Origin: Topomyia yanbarensis
Lineage: Eukaryota > Arthropoda > Insecta > Diptera > Culicidae
Direction of reading: 5' to 3'
Length of the DNA: 64,000 bases
Assembly: GCF_030247195.1 (NCBI RefSeq)
Contig: NC_080670.1
Coordinates: 212,338,546 to 212,402,545, forward strand
Shown: positions 46,455 to 57,402 of the stretch, one piece after another
Layout of the letters: each line of letters starts with the position of its first letter
Numbering within the stretch: the stretch's first letter is position 1
Notes under the pieces: model-generated
Told to the model about the DNA's origin: nothing
The model's input: only the letters and a program-made list of their open reading frames with translations
Databases searched by the model: none
Translations under genes and position numbers: made by a program

Positions 46455-46613
46455 CCCAGTTAAGCTCAGCCGGAAATTAAGCGGAATTCTGGGTGATTCC
46501 AGTTCACATTCCGGCTCCAGTGACACAACCGATTCTAGTTAGAATCGGTTGTGTCACTGGAACCGGAATATGAACTGGAATCACCCAGAATTCCAGTTCA
46601 TTTCCGGCTGCCA
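46455..46613. repeat. foldback F2
   Basis: CCCAGTTAAGCTCAGCCGGA to TTCATTTCCGGCTGCC. The centre ACCGATTCTAGTTAGAATCG is a near-perfect palindrome. Confidence 0.7.
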
Positions 46614-46619
46614 GAATGA

Positions 46620-47126
46620 CCACAACCGCTAGTTTATTGTTTTGTTTGTCAGATTTGATTTTCGAAGAAAATGAAGAATGTAATAATTTATAATTATATT
46701 GGATGTCACGTCGCATACTTCAAATCGTAAACTGCCACCGGAGATAGTTTTTTCTACGGAATTTTAACTTTTACAATTAAACTTTTTCACAAACCTAGTA
46801 GAACCTTCAGACCTTCTATTATTTTCATTCCTCACGCCGCGTAGATACTCTGAAACAAAAGAAGAATAAAGTGGAATGAATAAATCTCCATAGATCTTTC
46901 ATTAGGGCCTAAGTCGAAATGTACTCAAATGAAGAAAATATCAGTTTCAATATTCGACGTCTGTGTCGAAATAAACTAATTTTCAAATACAAGGCAATGG
47001 TCTTCTATAAGCGGCAACTACACAATGGCGGAGAAAAAAGTAACATGAACTTTCGAAGCGGGTGAATTCTACTTGTCATTTCGGAATTTGGCACCCAAGT
47101 GAAAACGTCACTGAATCGAGCCTGCC
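46620..47126. other. intergenic DNA, nothing recognised
   Basis: No gene or element ends recognised. Confidence 0.35.
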
Positions 47127-47300
47127 TAGTTAAACCCATTCCGGAACCGGTTCGGATTACTTAATGGAGTCAGTATGGATTCCAACTCAAATGCAACAAC
47201 TGATTCCGATTCAATTGGTTTCAGAATCGGTTGTTGCATTTGAGCTGGAATTCAAACTGACACTGAATTCAGGATACCGAATCAAATTTCGAATGGTTTG
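47127..47300. repeat. foldback F1
   Basis: CTAGTTAAACCCATTCCGG to TTCGAATGGTTTGAAT, with arms around AACTGATTCCGATTCAATTG. Confidence 0.65.
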
Positions 47301-47386
47301 AATGTATGCAAGCCAATTCTTCGCCCGCTGACAGACGGGAGGCAGTCGTCTGGCAGCCAGCGTTGAGCGGGTAGCAGCGGCTACCG

Positions 47387-47551
47387 AGTTAATCTCAGCC
47401 AGAAATGAATCGGATTTCTGGCTGGTTCCAGTTCGTATTCCGGTTCCAGTGACACAACCGATTCTAGTTAGAATCGGTTGTGTCACTGGAGCCCGTGTAC
47501 AAACTGGAACCAGCCAGAATTCCTGTTCATTTCCGGCTGAACTTTACTGGG
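47387..47551. repeat. foldback F2
   Basis: GAGTTAATCTCAGCCAGAAA to CCGGCTGAACTTTACTGGG, with the ACAACCGATTCTAGTTAGAA centre. Confidence 0.7.
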
Positions 47552-47576
47552 TAACCTATCGAAGAACTTCTAAACA

Positions 47577-47727
47577 GCCCTCTAAGAACGGTTGGTTTCA
47601 AAATCGTCAAATGAAGGACGTTCGTTGGACCAATTTGGACAACGTCCAAATAACCGTTCAACGAACGTCCATCGTTGGACCCGCGTTGAACGATTTTGAA
47701 ACAATTTTTTGGACGTCTCAGTGGGAG
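47577..47727. repeat. foldback F3
   Basis: CCCTCTAAGAACGGTTGG to GGACGTCTCAGTGGGA; nearly the same as 3925-4072. Confidence 0.7.
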
Positions 47728-48030
47728 GTGTCGTGTTTCGAACTTTAGCGCTTCTTTTTCACTGGTTATGTTTATTGTTCCAGAACAATGTGTAAATAAG
47801 TAATGGTCTTTGTGATATCTCATAGTAATGAAAGAGGGTTGCGTTCCTTTTAATACATTTATTTAATCACACTTTTTGTAGAACATAGTTTCTTAGAAAA
47901 AAAAAAACATTTTAAGCGCTATCTTACCACTAATACTATTTGCTTCTAAAAACGGCCTTGTTTTTAAGAGTCTAACAAGTTAATCGTTTTTGGAATGCTT
48001 ACTGCAAAAATCAAAATACAAAAAAGGGTC
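47728..48030. other. AT-rich left border of the second array block
   Basis: Nothing recognised. TTTATT at 47862 reads as AATAAA on the minus strand and could serve a leftward transcript of the array; this is only positional. Confidence 0.3.
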
Positions 48031-48269
48031 TGAATACAGTCGTAGAAATAACAGAAATAGAACTTAAAAAGGAATTTACAATGGGTATATTATTTTTTTG
48101 CACTCATGCGATAGATGATAAAAATAAAATTCCGTAGTGGTAATATCACGGTTCAAACTTGGATAATCTACAGAATTTCTGCCAAATTTCAGCGATTGGT
48201 TGACTTGGCTAAAAAACGAATTTCTAAAATATATCCGAAATTTCAGTGACTAGGATCGCAGACTGTACT

Positions 48270-48540
48270 ACCGTGGATGAGTGGAAGTGATCACAATTTG
48301 TATTACAAATTAGAGCAGAGTTACTTGCAAGAGATGAGTATCCAGCAGAAAACCAGTGAAGAAGACAATAGAGGAACTAGAAGAGTCTACGGCCATTCAC
48401 AAGGAAGTACATGTTTGTACCATTCACGAAAAGAACTACTCGGATTGGTGGCAAGTTGTTAAAGATGTTATTATTTTAAGGCTAAGGAATAAGAATCAAG
48501 TTAGGAGGAACGGAGGAAACGAGAAAATTCGTACTAGCGT
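48270..48540 (+). pseudogene. possible Bel/Pao fragment between RNase H and integrase
   Basis: A plus frame reads TIEELEESTAIHKEVHVCT, then NYSDWWQVVKDVIILRLRN. This resembles the Bel/Pao linker, where a hydrophobic stretch with W precedes the integrase zinc region, but no diagnostic motif is present. It interrupts the array between cores F and C. Low certainty. Confidence 0.3.
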
Positions 48541-48739
48541 AGTTTCGCAAAAATAATAGAAATATAACTTAAAAAGAACTTACAGTAAAAGTGTCGGCAT
48601 AGATTATTGACAGGATACCGGTTTGAATCACAGATTAGACATGAGATAATCAGTATAGGCCATAAACGCATGCAAAGTTTAAACTCGCATAGCAAAAACT
48701 TTGCACTGCACTGAAAGCACAAGATGCAACCTCATCCCA

Positions 48740-49095
48740 ACAAACAACGAAAGCTGAACAAGTCTTTAGTACGAGGAAATAACCCGAACAATAGCTGTTC
48801 CAACAATTATCCAGCTAGATTGTTTGTTGGGATATTTACCAATCAGAGAAGAGATTGTGTCCAACATGTGCAGTAGTTGTTACTAAACAGAGTATAAAAG
48901 AAACCGTAGGCGACGTTCCTGGCCTATTCGTATTTTGTACTTCGAATTCAAAGGTTCCAGCGTCGACGATTGGTGTCGAATTGATTTCCAAGCATGCTCC
49001 TCAGGGCATTAGCTCGCTAACAATGCTTTGTAAAGAATTGAAATTTTCCAATTCCAAAGAACTGAACCAACTTCATCGTGTATGCGTTTGAGCGT
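48740..49095 (+). other. unclassified insertion in the array
   Basis: A 78-codon open frame at 48855-49091 (MCPTCAVVVTKQSIK...) without a recognised domain. No array cores. Could be another captured fragment. Confidence 0.3.
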
Positions 49096-50224
49096 GACAT
49101 CAAGAGATGTCGTGAATTTGTAATGCATATTGTAATATTGTGAAATTATAGTGGTTTGATCTTCAATGGTAAAAATAATATTCCGTAGTGATAATATCAC
49201 GCGTCAAAAGAAATTGTTTCGTTTCCCAAAAAATAAAACGAAATAGAATTTGAAAGAAACCGCAGTAGGCTGGTTGCTCAACTGGCAGGAAATAGAAAAT
49301 ATTGAGAAATTTCAGTAATGGAATATGTACTTTCGCAAAAACAATATAAATCGATCTTAAAAAGAACTAACAGTAAAAGTGTCAGCTTGAGTCGTAGATT
49401 ATTGATAGGATACCGGTTTGAGTCGCAGATTAGAGATGAGCGACCAGATATAAACATATTCAATTGATTCCAACGTAAGCTGTAGTTGAGCTCAATCCAA
49501 ACCCGAATCAAGCGAATAAAGGAATAGGAATAAAGAAATACATCTGCATTCGTTAACAACCATCAGTCGTACATTCATCAGTCGAAGATTTGAAATAAAG
49601 AAAATAAAGCAATTCAAAAATAATATTCCGTAGTGATAATATCACGTATCAAAAGATTTGCCTGAACTAACCCGCAAAAAAAATTGAAATAGAATTTGAA
49701 AGAAATTACAGTAGGCTGGTATCGCGCTTTACTGAGTTCGCATACGAATAGGAAATAGAAAATATTGAGAAATTACAACGATTGGTTTGTTTTCAGCGTT
49801 CGCAAAAATAATAGAAATATAACTTAAAAAGAACTTACGGTGGTCGATTATTGTGTAGCTAATGTCAAAAATAATATTCCGTAGTGATAATATCACGGTT
49901 CGAACATAGTTCGACTCAAACTAGGCTAAACTATAGAATTTCTTCGAAATTGCAGCGTTCGGAAAAAAACGAATTTCTAAAACATATCCGAAATTTCAGT
50001 GATTGGTTACCTGCTTTCGCTCAAATATTCTAAAACGACCTAGTTTTGAAGAGACCGACAAAATCATTGTTTTTGGTATACGAATTGTAAACTAGTATAA
50101 ACTATGGAAACTTTGCCCGAACTGCTCTCAAAAAAATTGAAATAGAATTTGAAAGAAATCACAGTAGGCTGGTGTCATTTTTTTGATGGGTCCTGTAAAA
50201 TGTGACCCAGATTTAAACACACAT

Positions 50225-50375
50225 TCGACGAGACAACTTGTGAAGATGGATTTACCGATCTAGAAAACCTGCATCGATTGCAAAGATGCTTGAAAGGAGA
50301 CGCGCTACAAGCACTGCTTTTAGACAAAGTTAGGCAAATTATAAATAAATTAGAAGCTGCTATATTCACCTGGTG
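50225..50375 (+). pseudogene. Bel/Pao gag fragment (DUF1759-like)
   Basis: The plus-strand frame reads FTDLENLHRLQRCLKGDALQ and then ALLLDKVRQIINKLEAA. It aligns with NLENLTRLQTVLENKALK of the gag at 32475-33122 but is clearly diverged from it. Flanked by array linker sequence on both sides. Confidence 0.6.
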
Positions 50376-52000
50376 AAGATTGCAATAGTTGATTACTTGG
50401 CAATGACTCCATCCCACCATAAAGAAATCAATCTGCATTCGTTAACAACCATCAGTCAGCCCGATTTCAGTAGCTGATTTTCTCAGACAAAAAAACGAAT
50501 TTCTAAAACATATCCGAAATTTCAGTGAAATATTCTAAAACGACCTAGTTTTGAAGAGTTTGGCAAACTCATTGCCTTTTCGTATACGAATTGTAAAAAG
50601 AAATATATAGAGATTTCTTTCAGTGGTTGAATCGCGTTGTCTTTGCTTTTCCAATTGCTTGAAGTTCAGCGAAAAGGTGACCTTTAACGAACCAAATCAA
50701 AAAACGAATTTCTAAAACATATCCGAAATTTTAGTGGTCATACCATTCAAATCGTACTCATGCGACCTTTGGTCATATGATGACGACTTTCAAAAAGAAT
50801 CACAAATTTGTAATGCATATTGTAATATTGTGAAATTGCTGTGGTTCAACCTTCAAGGGCAAAAATAATATTCCGTAGTGATAATATCAGGTGTCAAAAG
50901 ATTTGCTAGAAGCAATCCACAAAAAAATTTAAATAGAATTTGAAAGAAACAACAGTAGGCTGATTTCGTGCTTCACTGACAGTTCGCATACGAATAGGAA
51001 ATAGAAAATATTGAGAAATTATAGTGATTGGCATGTTTTTGCGCTTGCAAAAATAATAGAAATAGAACTTAAAAAGAACTTACTGTGGTCGGTTAGACTT
51101 TCACGTTTGCACTCATGCGACCTTTGGTCATATGATGACGACTTTTCAAGAAATTATCCAGCAAATATCAAAAATCCGTAGTGATAATATCACGGTTCGA
51201 GAACAGTTTGACTGAAACTAGGATAAACTATAGAATTTCTTCGAAATTTCAGTAGCTGGTATTCTCAGATAAAAAACGAATTTCTAAAACATATCCGAAA
51301 TTTCAATGATTGGTTATCTGTTTTTGGGCAAATATTCTAAAACGACCTAGTTTTGAAGAGACTAACAAATGCATTGTATTTTCGTATACGAATTGTAAAT
51401 AGAAATATATAGAGAAACTACTGTGGTTTGCAATATGTAAGTCGTATGTCTTTGCTTTTCCAATTGATTGATTGTCAGCAAAAAGATAGTCTTTAACAAG
51501 CCAAATCAAAAAACGAATTTCTAAAACATATCCGAAATTATAGTGGTTAATTCTTATCTCATTCACTCATGCGACCTTTGGTCATATGATGACGACTTCA
51601 AGAGACTTTCTACAAAATTTCGCAAATTTGTAATGCATGTGAAATTGCAGTGATTCAATCTTCAAGAGCAAAAATAATATTCCGTAGTGATAATATCACG
51701 TATCAAAACATTTGCCTAAACTAATCTACAAAAAAATTGAAATAGAATTTGAAAGAAATCACAGTAAGCTGGTATCGTGCCTCACTGACAGTTCGCATAC
51801 GAATAGGAAATAGAAAATATTGAGAAATTATAACGATTGGCATATTTTCTGCGTTCGCAAAAATAATAGAAATAGAACTTAAAAAGAACTTACGGTGGTC
51901 AGTTTTATTTTCACGATGGCACTCATGCGACCTTTGGTCATATGATGACGACTTTTCAAGAATAGTTAATCTCAAAAATAATATTCCGTAGTGTTGTAGT

Positions 52001-52330
52001 GTTGCTAGGCGAGCTCTCGAGAGAACAGAACAGTAGTTGCCGAATTATCTGACGTCCTGGACAACTTAATAACAAATATTCAGATAATTCAACAATATGA
52101 ATACCTTCACGACCACCACCTCGGCGAAGACTTAGTGAAGAAGCTGCCATTTAATTTACAAATGAAATGGGCAGAAGTATTAACGCAAAACACCGGAGTG
52201 CCAAAACTTTCGGATTTTAATGAATGGCTCAAACCCCACGCCAAAATATCTCGAAATATGTTCAACACTCAACTGCATGAACAAAAATTCAATGTTAACA
52301 TACATCAAAATACCCCCAGAAACTCCTAAA
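52001..52330 (+). pseudogene. Bel/Pao gag fragment, tandem copy 1
   Basis: The frame from about 52020 reads NRTVVAELSDVLDNLITNIQ, then EYLHDHHLGEDLVKKLPFNL, ending at a stop near 52328. It aligns with KRDVVEISDALENLVNNM of the gag at 32.5 kb (DUF1759-like region). It starts abruptly within array core A1. Confidence 0.65.
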
Positions 52331-52691
52331 GTTTTAAATGCAGCATTTGATCCGACAATTACAGACCATCGGAATGCAGAACGCTAAAGAGTATGAACTC
52401 ATAACAATCACTGGCCCCAACCAAAGGAATTTAAAATAAGTGAGGAAGCGAAGCAGTTCGTCGGATTGCATACGAACTCCAGCGAGTTAAGTTAGTTAAG
52501 GAAATAGAAAATATTGAGAAATTATAGTGAATGGTATGTTTTTTGCGCTTGCAAAAATAATAGAAATAGAACTTAAAAAGAACTTACGGTGGTCAGTTTT
52601 ATTTTCACGATGGCACTCATGCGACCTTTGGTCATATGATGACGACTTTTCAAGAATAGTTAATCTCAAAAATAATATTCCGTAGTGTAAT

Positions 52692-53021
52692 GTTGCTAGG
52701 CGAGCTCTCGAGAGAACAGAACAGTAGTTGCCGAATTATCTGACGTCCTGGACAACTTAATAACAAATATTCAGATAATTCAACAATATGAATACCTTCA
52801 CGACCACCACCTCGGCGAAGACTTAGTGAAGAAGCTGCCATTTAATTTACAAATGAAATGGGCAGAAGTATTAACGCAAAACACCGGAGTGCCAAAACTT
52901 TCGGATTTTAATGAATGGCTCAAACCCCACGCCAAAATATCTCGAAATATGTTCAACACTCAACTGCATGAACAAAAATTCAATGTTAACATACATCAAA
53001 ATACCCCCAGAAACTCCTAAA
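52692..53021 (+). pseudogene. Bel/Pao gag fragment, tandem copy 2
   Basis: Practically identical to 52001-52330, 691 bp downstream. Includes the same start inside A1 and the same stop. Confidence 0.65.
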
Positions 53022-54154
53022 GTTTTAAATGCAGCATTTGATCCGACAATTACAGACCATCGGAATGCAGAACGCTAAAGAGTATGAACTCATAACAATC
53101 ACTGGCCCCAACCAAAGGAATTTAAAATAAGTGAGGAAGCGAAGCAGTTCGTCGGATTGCATACGAACTCCAGCGAGTTAAGTTAGTTAAGGAAATAGAA
53201 AATATTGAGAAATTATAGTGAATGGTATGTTTTTTGCGCTTGCAAAAATAATAGAAATAGAACTTAAAAAGAACTTACGGTGGTCGGTTACTATCTAGCT
53301 AATCTCAAAAATAATATTCCTTGGTTCGAACACAGTTCGACTCAAACTAGGACAATCTATAGAATTTCTTCGAAATTTCAGTAGCTGTTATTCTCAGACA
53401 AAAAACGAATTTCTAAAACATATCCGAAATTTCAGTGATTGGTTACCTGCCCTCGCTCAAATATTCTAAAACGACCTAGTTTTGAAGAGACCGACAAAAT
53501 CATTGTTTTTGGTATACGAATTGTAAACTAGGATCAACTATGGAAACTAAGATATAGATATTCAGTGGTTGGTTTCGTTGGGCAAAAAACGAATTTCTAA
53601 AACATATCCGAAATTCTAGTGATTAAATCTTATCTCATTCACTTATGCTACCTTCGGTCGATGACGACTTCAAGAGACTTCTAACAAAATTTCGCAAATT
53701 TGTAATGCATATTGTAATATTGTGAAATTGCAGTGGTTCAATCTCCAAGAGCAAAAATAATATTCCGTAGTGATAATATCACGTATAAAAACATTTGCTT
53801 GAACTAATCTACAAAAAAATTGAAATAGAATTTGAAAGAAATCACAGTAAGCTGGTTCGTGCTTCACTGACAGTTCGCATACGAATAGGATTAGAAAATA
53901 TTGAGAAATTATAACGATTGGCATGTTTTCTGAGTTTGCTAAAATAATAAAAATAGAACTTAAAAAGAACTTGCAGTGGTCGGTTTTACTTCCACGATCG
54001 CACTCATGCGACCTTTGGTCATATGATGACGACTTTTTACGAAATTATCAAGCTAATCTCAAAAATAATATTCCGTAGTGATAATATCACGTATCAAAAG
54101 ATTTACCTGAACTAACCCTCAAAAACTTGAAATAGACTTTGAAAGAAATCACAG

Positions 54155-54398
54155 TAGCAGACTCTGCACGTAGCTCTCCACGAATGAATCCTGCCATCGC
54201 TGCTTTATCTCCACTAACAGCCACCGCATGGTAAACGCACATTCCTGTAGAACTCACTGCTGTTACTAGCACGACGGTACCTGGTTTCTGAATACATCCA
54301 CTAGGCTTCCTGCCATGAGCCGGGGTAATCAGGTCCAGATCGTCTGCTGCATCCGCTGTTCCCATTGTCCAAGCACATTTACACCGTTGAAATGTATT
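54155..54398 (-). pseudogene. candidate exon of an unidentified minus-strand gene, fused to the array
   Basis: Read leftward from the acceptor ATTTTTCAG (54407-54399), an open frame gives NTFQRCKCAWTMGTADAADD... with SGCIQKPG and MCVYHAVAVSGDKAAMAG. It runs into array core A2 at about 54155 and stops at 54087. Composition and the flanking splice sites look like a real exon, but I do not recognise the family. It continues in frame, across a 65-bp intron, with 54464 upward. Probably a truncated gene or the leader of an array transcript. Confidence 0.4.
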
Positions 54399-54463
54399 CT
54401 GAAAAATAGAAAACAAGCTGTGATGAGTATTTAAATTTCCCATCTGCATTGTATTGTACTTAC
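54399..54463 (-). other. candidate short intron, 65 bp, minus strand
   Basis: Donor AAAAAAG|GTAAGTAC at 54464/54463 and acceptor TTTTTCAG|AAT at 54399/54398. The length is typical of insect short introns. The upstream exon frame (LKEHDECLLIVKK) stays open across the join and back to a TAG near 54520; no ATG lies in that frame there. Confidence 0.4.
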
Positions 54464-54747
54464 CTTTTTTACAATCAGCAAACATTCATCGTGTTCTTTT
54501 AGTGACGGTAATATCGGCTATTTAGGTCGATATGTTTGTTTATTCTACGCACTTTACTCGCAGCAACTGACTAACACAATGCTTGAACTAACTACCATAA
54601 TGAAATGCAACAGGGCAACATTTCCTCGCAAATTCGAATGGAAACATAATTTTTCACACTTTCCTCAGCCACAGAAATCGTGGTTTCAAACTAAAACCGA
54701 GTGGGCTTTCCGCCACACCCGGTAACCGGCGTTCACTGTTCGAAACC

Positions 54748-54785
54748 GAATGATGCTGACTTGGAACCGAAGTAGGCTATTTATT
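54748..54785 (-). promoter_or_regulatory. candidate minus-strand core promoter, copy 2
   Basis: Minus strand AATAAATAG (54785-54777), then 32 nt from its first base TCATTC (54753-54748). The same layout as 39046-39083 in homologous surroundings. About 285 bp downstream is the GTAAGT donor at 54463, then the array. Confidence 0.5.
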
Positions 54786-54985
54786 CTGCTCGCTCGGTTT
54801 CGACAATCAGCTGCCTGGATTGTACTCAGCTGGTAGGTAGGGTTGCTGGTACCAATTATAAGCCACTCGATACCGACCCGGTAGGTTGACATTTCACCGG
54901 TAGGCATATTGGCGACGTGACATGGTAGGTAGAAAGTAGGGTAGTGAGTGGAAAAATACACATTTTTTGCAAACTGTACTGTACC
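54786..54985 (-). repeat. upstream part of the duplicated promoter region, copy 2
   Basis: Aligns with 39084-39430 as described there; shorter by about 130 bp at its distal end. Confidence 0.55.
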
Positions 54986-56330
54986 TATGAAACGGTTTGG
55001 TTCAAATCATGAATAAATTAGCGTCCAGCCAAATTCTGTCTACATGAGACTCTTCATTCAAGCTTTTATATAGATCAAAAAAAAATCACGATGAAAATTT
55101 GATTACTTGGTGATCGATGACTTGATTTCATTTGTGTTTAAATTGATTACTGATTTATGATAAACTAATTTATTAGTATTATTGCGTGCACGTGATACAA
55201 ATTCGGATCACTATTTGGCCTTAGATAAACACAGATAATATATACAGATTGATTCGGGAGAGTGAGGTCGTCTTCACGCAGCCAGGTTTCCCGCGTAATC
55301 ACTAGAAGAAAGCGCTAGATGGAATTCTTGTGTTTTCGTTCTTATTCCTCTCACATTCTGGTAGTAAACGATAGAAAGCTCGAAATGTGCAACAACTTCG
55401 GGACTAGGCAATACAGGAAGTGTATCAAGCAATGTAACTAGTTGGGTGGAAGACGAAGAGCAGTGGAGATCATCGTTGCTGACAACGTTGCCAATGTTCC
55501 AGATTTATCTGGAATCCTCCAAATTTTTCTTAAATGAACAGACATTCGTTCAAGAGATTTTGCCAGATTTTTAAAATTTTGGCAGATATTCTGAATTCTA
55601 TGTTACAGCGAGGTTACCATTATGCCAGATTTATCTTATCTGGAACAGTAGAGTTTTTTAAAGCTCCCAGCGGAAAGTCAAATCTCTTAATTTGTCAGAT
55701 TTTTAAATTAGAGAAGTTGTTACACACAAATTTTGGAAATTTGGGTCATATTCGATTAAAACACGTTCTATAAAGACCAAAATGTATGCCAAATTTCAAT
55801 GACTTTGAGGTCACTGTCAAGTGACAGATTTTACCAGATATATTTAGTTGAATTTAGTTTAGATTTTCTCCGAAAAACAGTGGCAACCCTAGTTGCTGAG
55901 TCGGTTACAAAAAAAGCGGAATCCGACTTTTCAAACTCACGATAAGCAATCTCAATTGGCCATGTCGACGCCTTATCTTTGAGATCCGTGGGTATGCCAA
56001 CTTTGTGGGACACAAAATTTCAGCCTGCTAGCATCTCTGCAACGAGGAACCAACTTAACGACAGTGATGTCCGAATTTCTGAGTTTTCCCACGGCCAGTT
56101 TGGTAACACTTTCATAAGGGACATCGGGCGAAATTCCTGACAGATACAACCGAAGCTATTTATCTTCACGATTCATAGCGATGGATGATGCCAATGAACC
56201 GACGGCATCAGTATTAGAAGGATTGGAGTCTGCATCGTCTTTCCTTTTTTTGCAGAATTAAAAGAAAATTGCCGTGATACAGGAACCAGCGTTTTTGGTA
56301 CATCGTCGATCAAAGATTAGAATTTCCACC
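54986..56330. other. intergenic DNA, possible old TIR element
   Basis: 55485-55900 starts near CGTTGCCAATGTTCCAGAT and ends near ACAGTGGCAACCCTAG, with GTTGCCA/TGGCAAC as a weak terminal inverted repeat and many CCAGATTT words. No TSD could be settled. The rest is unrecognised. Confidence 0.3.
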
Positions 56331-56335
56331 TTTAA

Positions 56336-56637
56336 GGGCATGTTCAGGAGTGTTTTATTTTGTATAGGAGTTTCAAAGTAGAACTGGAACTGAAACACTC
56401 AGGGCATGTTCAGGAGTGTTTCATTTCTAGATTCATAATTTTGACAGTTCTATAAAATAAAACTGAAAATTTTAAAACTAGAACTTGCTGTCCCCAGCAG
56501 CAGTTTTCGCGGGTGTTCCATTCAGTTTCAAATTCAAGACTCGCCATGCCTTCAAATTTATTTTTCCCCAGTCCATCGGGTGCTGAAAACTGTCAAAATT
56601 AGGAATCTAAAACTGAAACACTCCTGAACATGCTCTA
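56336..56637. mobile_element. MITE with GGGCATGTTCAGGAGTG ends, plus truncated tandem copy
   Basis: 56401-56637 has ends AGGGCATGTTCAGGAGTGTT and AACACTCCTGAACATGCTCT-like complement. The left end occurs again at 56336, 65 bp upstream, followed by AACTGAAACACTC, as if one element inserted in the end of another. Confidence 0.65.
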
Positions 56638-56820
56638 ACTCTTCCAATATGAATGGTATTTTTAAGCTTGCTTTGCAGGTGTCACACATACAAAATAAGT
56701 TAAACTTGTTAAGGGGGGTAAGAGCAAGACAGAACTGATCAAAACTACAGGCACCTTATACACAGACTTGTGGAAGCAAAAACAGTGCAACTAGCAACCA
56801 TGAATCTTTCCTGACACCAC

Positions 56821-56907
56821 GGGCCCTATTCTCACAGTCACGTCACTTAGTTGCTAGAAGGGAGATTCCTTCTAGTCACTAGGTGACGTAACTGTGGGAA
56901 TAAGGCC
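56821..56907. repeat. hairpin family F4
   Basis: GGGCCCTATTCTCACAGTCA with the complementary right arm; loop around GGGAGATTCC. 87 bp. Confidence 0.7.
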
Positions 56908-57068
56908 GCTGATCTCCGTGTGCCAAAACGAGAAATGTGAGAAGTTGTGCGTCTTTATTTTGATTAAAGATACTTTATACATAGACTAGCGAAATATCAA
57001 AAAGTGCAGCCAAACGAACATGATGGTATTGAGAGGGGAAGCGGTGCAAAGCTTATGGGATCTTTCGT

Positions 57069-57157
57069 GGGGACCTATTCTCACAGTCACGTCACCTAGT
57101 GACTAAAAGGAATTTCCCTTCTAGTCACCAAGTGACGTGACTGTGAGAATAGGGCCC
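57069..57157. repeat. hairpin family F4, near-perfect
   Basis: CTATTCTCACAGTCACGTCA and its complement enclose GGAATTTCCC. It ends AGAATAGGGCCCC. Other copies: 46216, 56821, 62386. Confidence 0.75.
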
Positions 57158-57282
57158 CAGGAAGGCGGACGACAACTGATCAATGTAGATGTTTATGGCT
57201 CTTTTGACTGGCAAAAATAAAACACAGCAGCGGCGATGATGTTTATGTCGTTTCTGCTTAAGCTATCCGGTAGACTGTGGCC

Positions 57283-57402
57283 ATGAGGAAGAAGAAGACA
57301 CATGACGTATCCAAACGAGCATGAAAGTTGACATACACACAATAGAAAAAACGTCAAATTTCATGCTCGTTTGGATACGACATGTGTCTTCTTCTTCCTC
57401 AT
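57283..57402. repeat. hairpin element with about 45-bp arms
   Basis: ATGAGGAAGAAGAAGACACA at the left, TGTGTCTTCTTCTTCCTCAT at the right; arms continue through TCCAAACGAGCATGAAA. The loop is about 30 bp. Confidence 0.75.

Larger units (their letters stand above)
51970..53290 (+). repeat. tandem duplication, period 691 bp
   Basis: The unit holds a gag fragment, a non-array tail (CGGATTGCATACGAACTCC), and cores B, C, D and partial A1. The two copies differ by only a few bases (TTGTAGTG vs TAATG at the junction), so the duplication is recent. Confidence 0.85.
48030..54155 (+). repeat. second modular satellite array block
   Basis: Starts with degenerate C, D and A1 (48055-48150), E and F. It becomes well preserved from 49600. 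Full runs occur at 50698-51430 and 51508-51990. D copies lie at 50758, 51113, 51566, 51920, 52617 and 54004 (degenerate at 53642). It ends abruptly inside core A2 at about 54155, where a candidate exon of the minus strand begins. Bel/Pao gag pieces are embedded at 50225, 52001 and 52692. 48270-48540 and 48740-49090 are non-core insertions. Confidence 0.9.

Noticed and set aside
17800..54155. Identity with the known mosquito satellite that makes the abundant tapiR piRNAs
   Set aside because: I cannot compare the published sequence from memory with confidence, and the ten-core layout differs from a simple tandem satellite. A direct sequence search would settle it.
54686..54961. 91-codon minus-strand frame as a coding exon
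   Set aside because: It overlaps the TATA/initiator region that is conserved as DNA with indels of non-multiple-of-three length in the homologous copy, so coding is unlikely.
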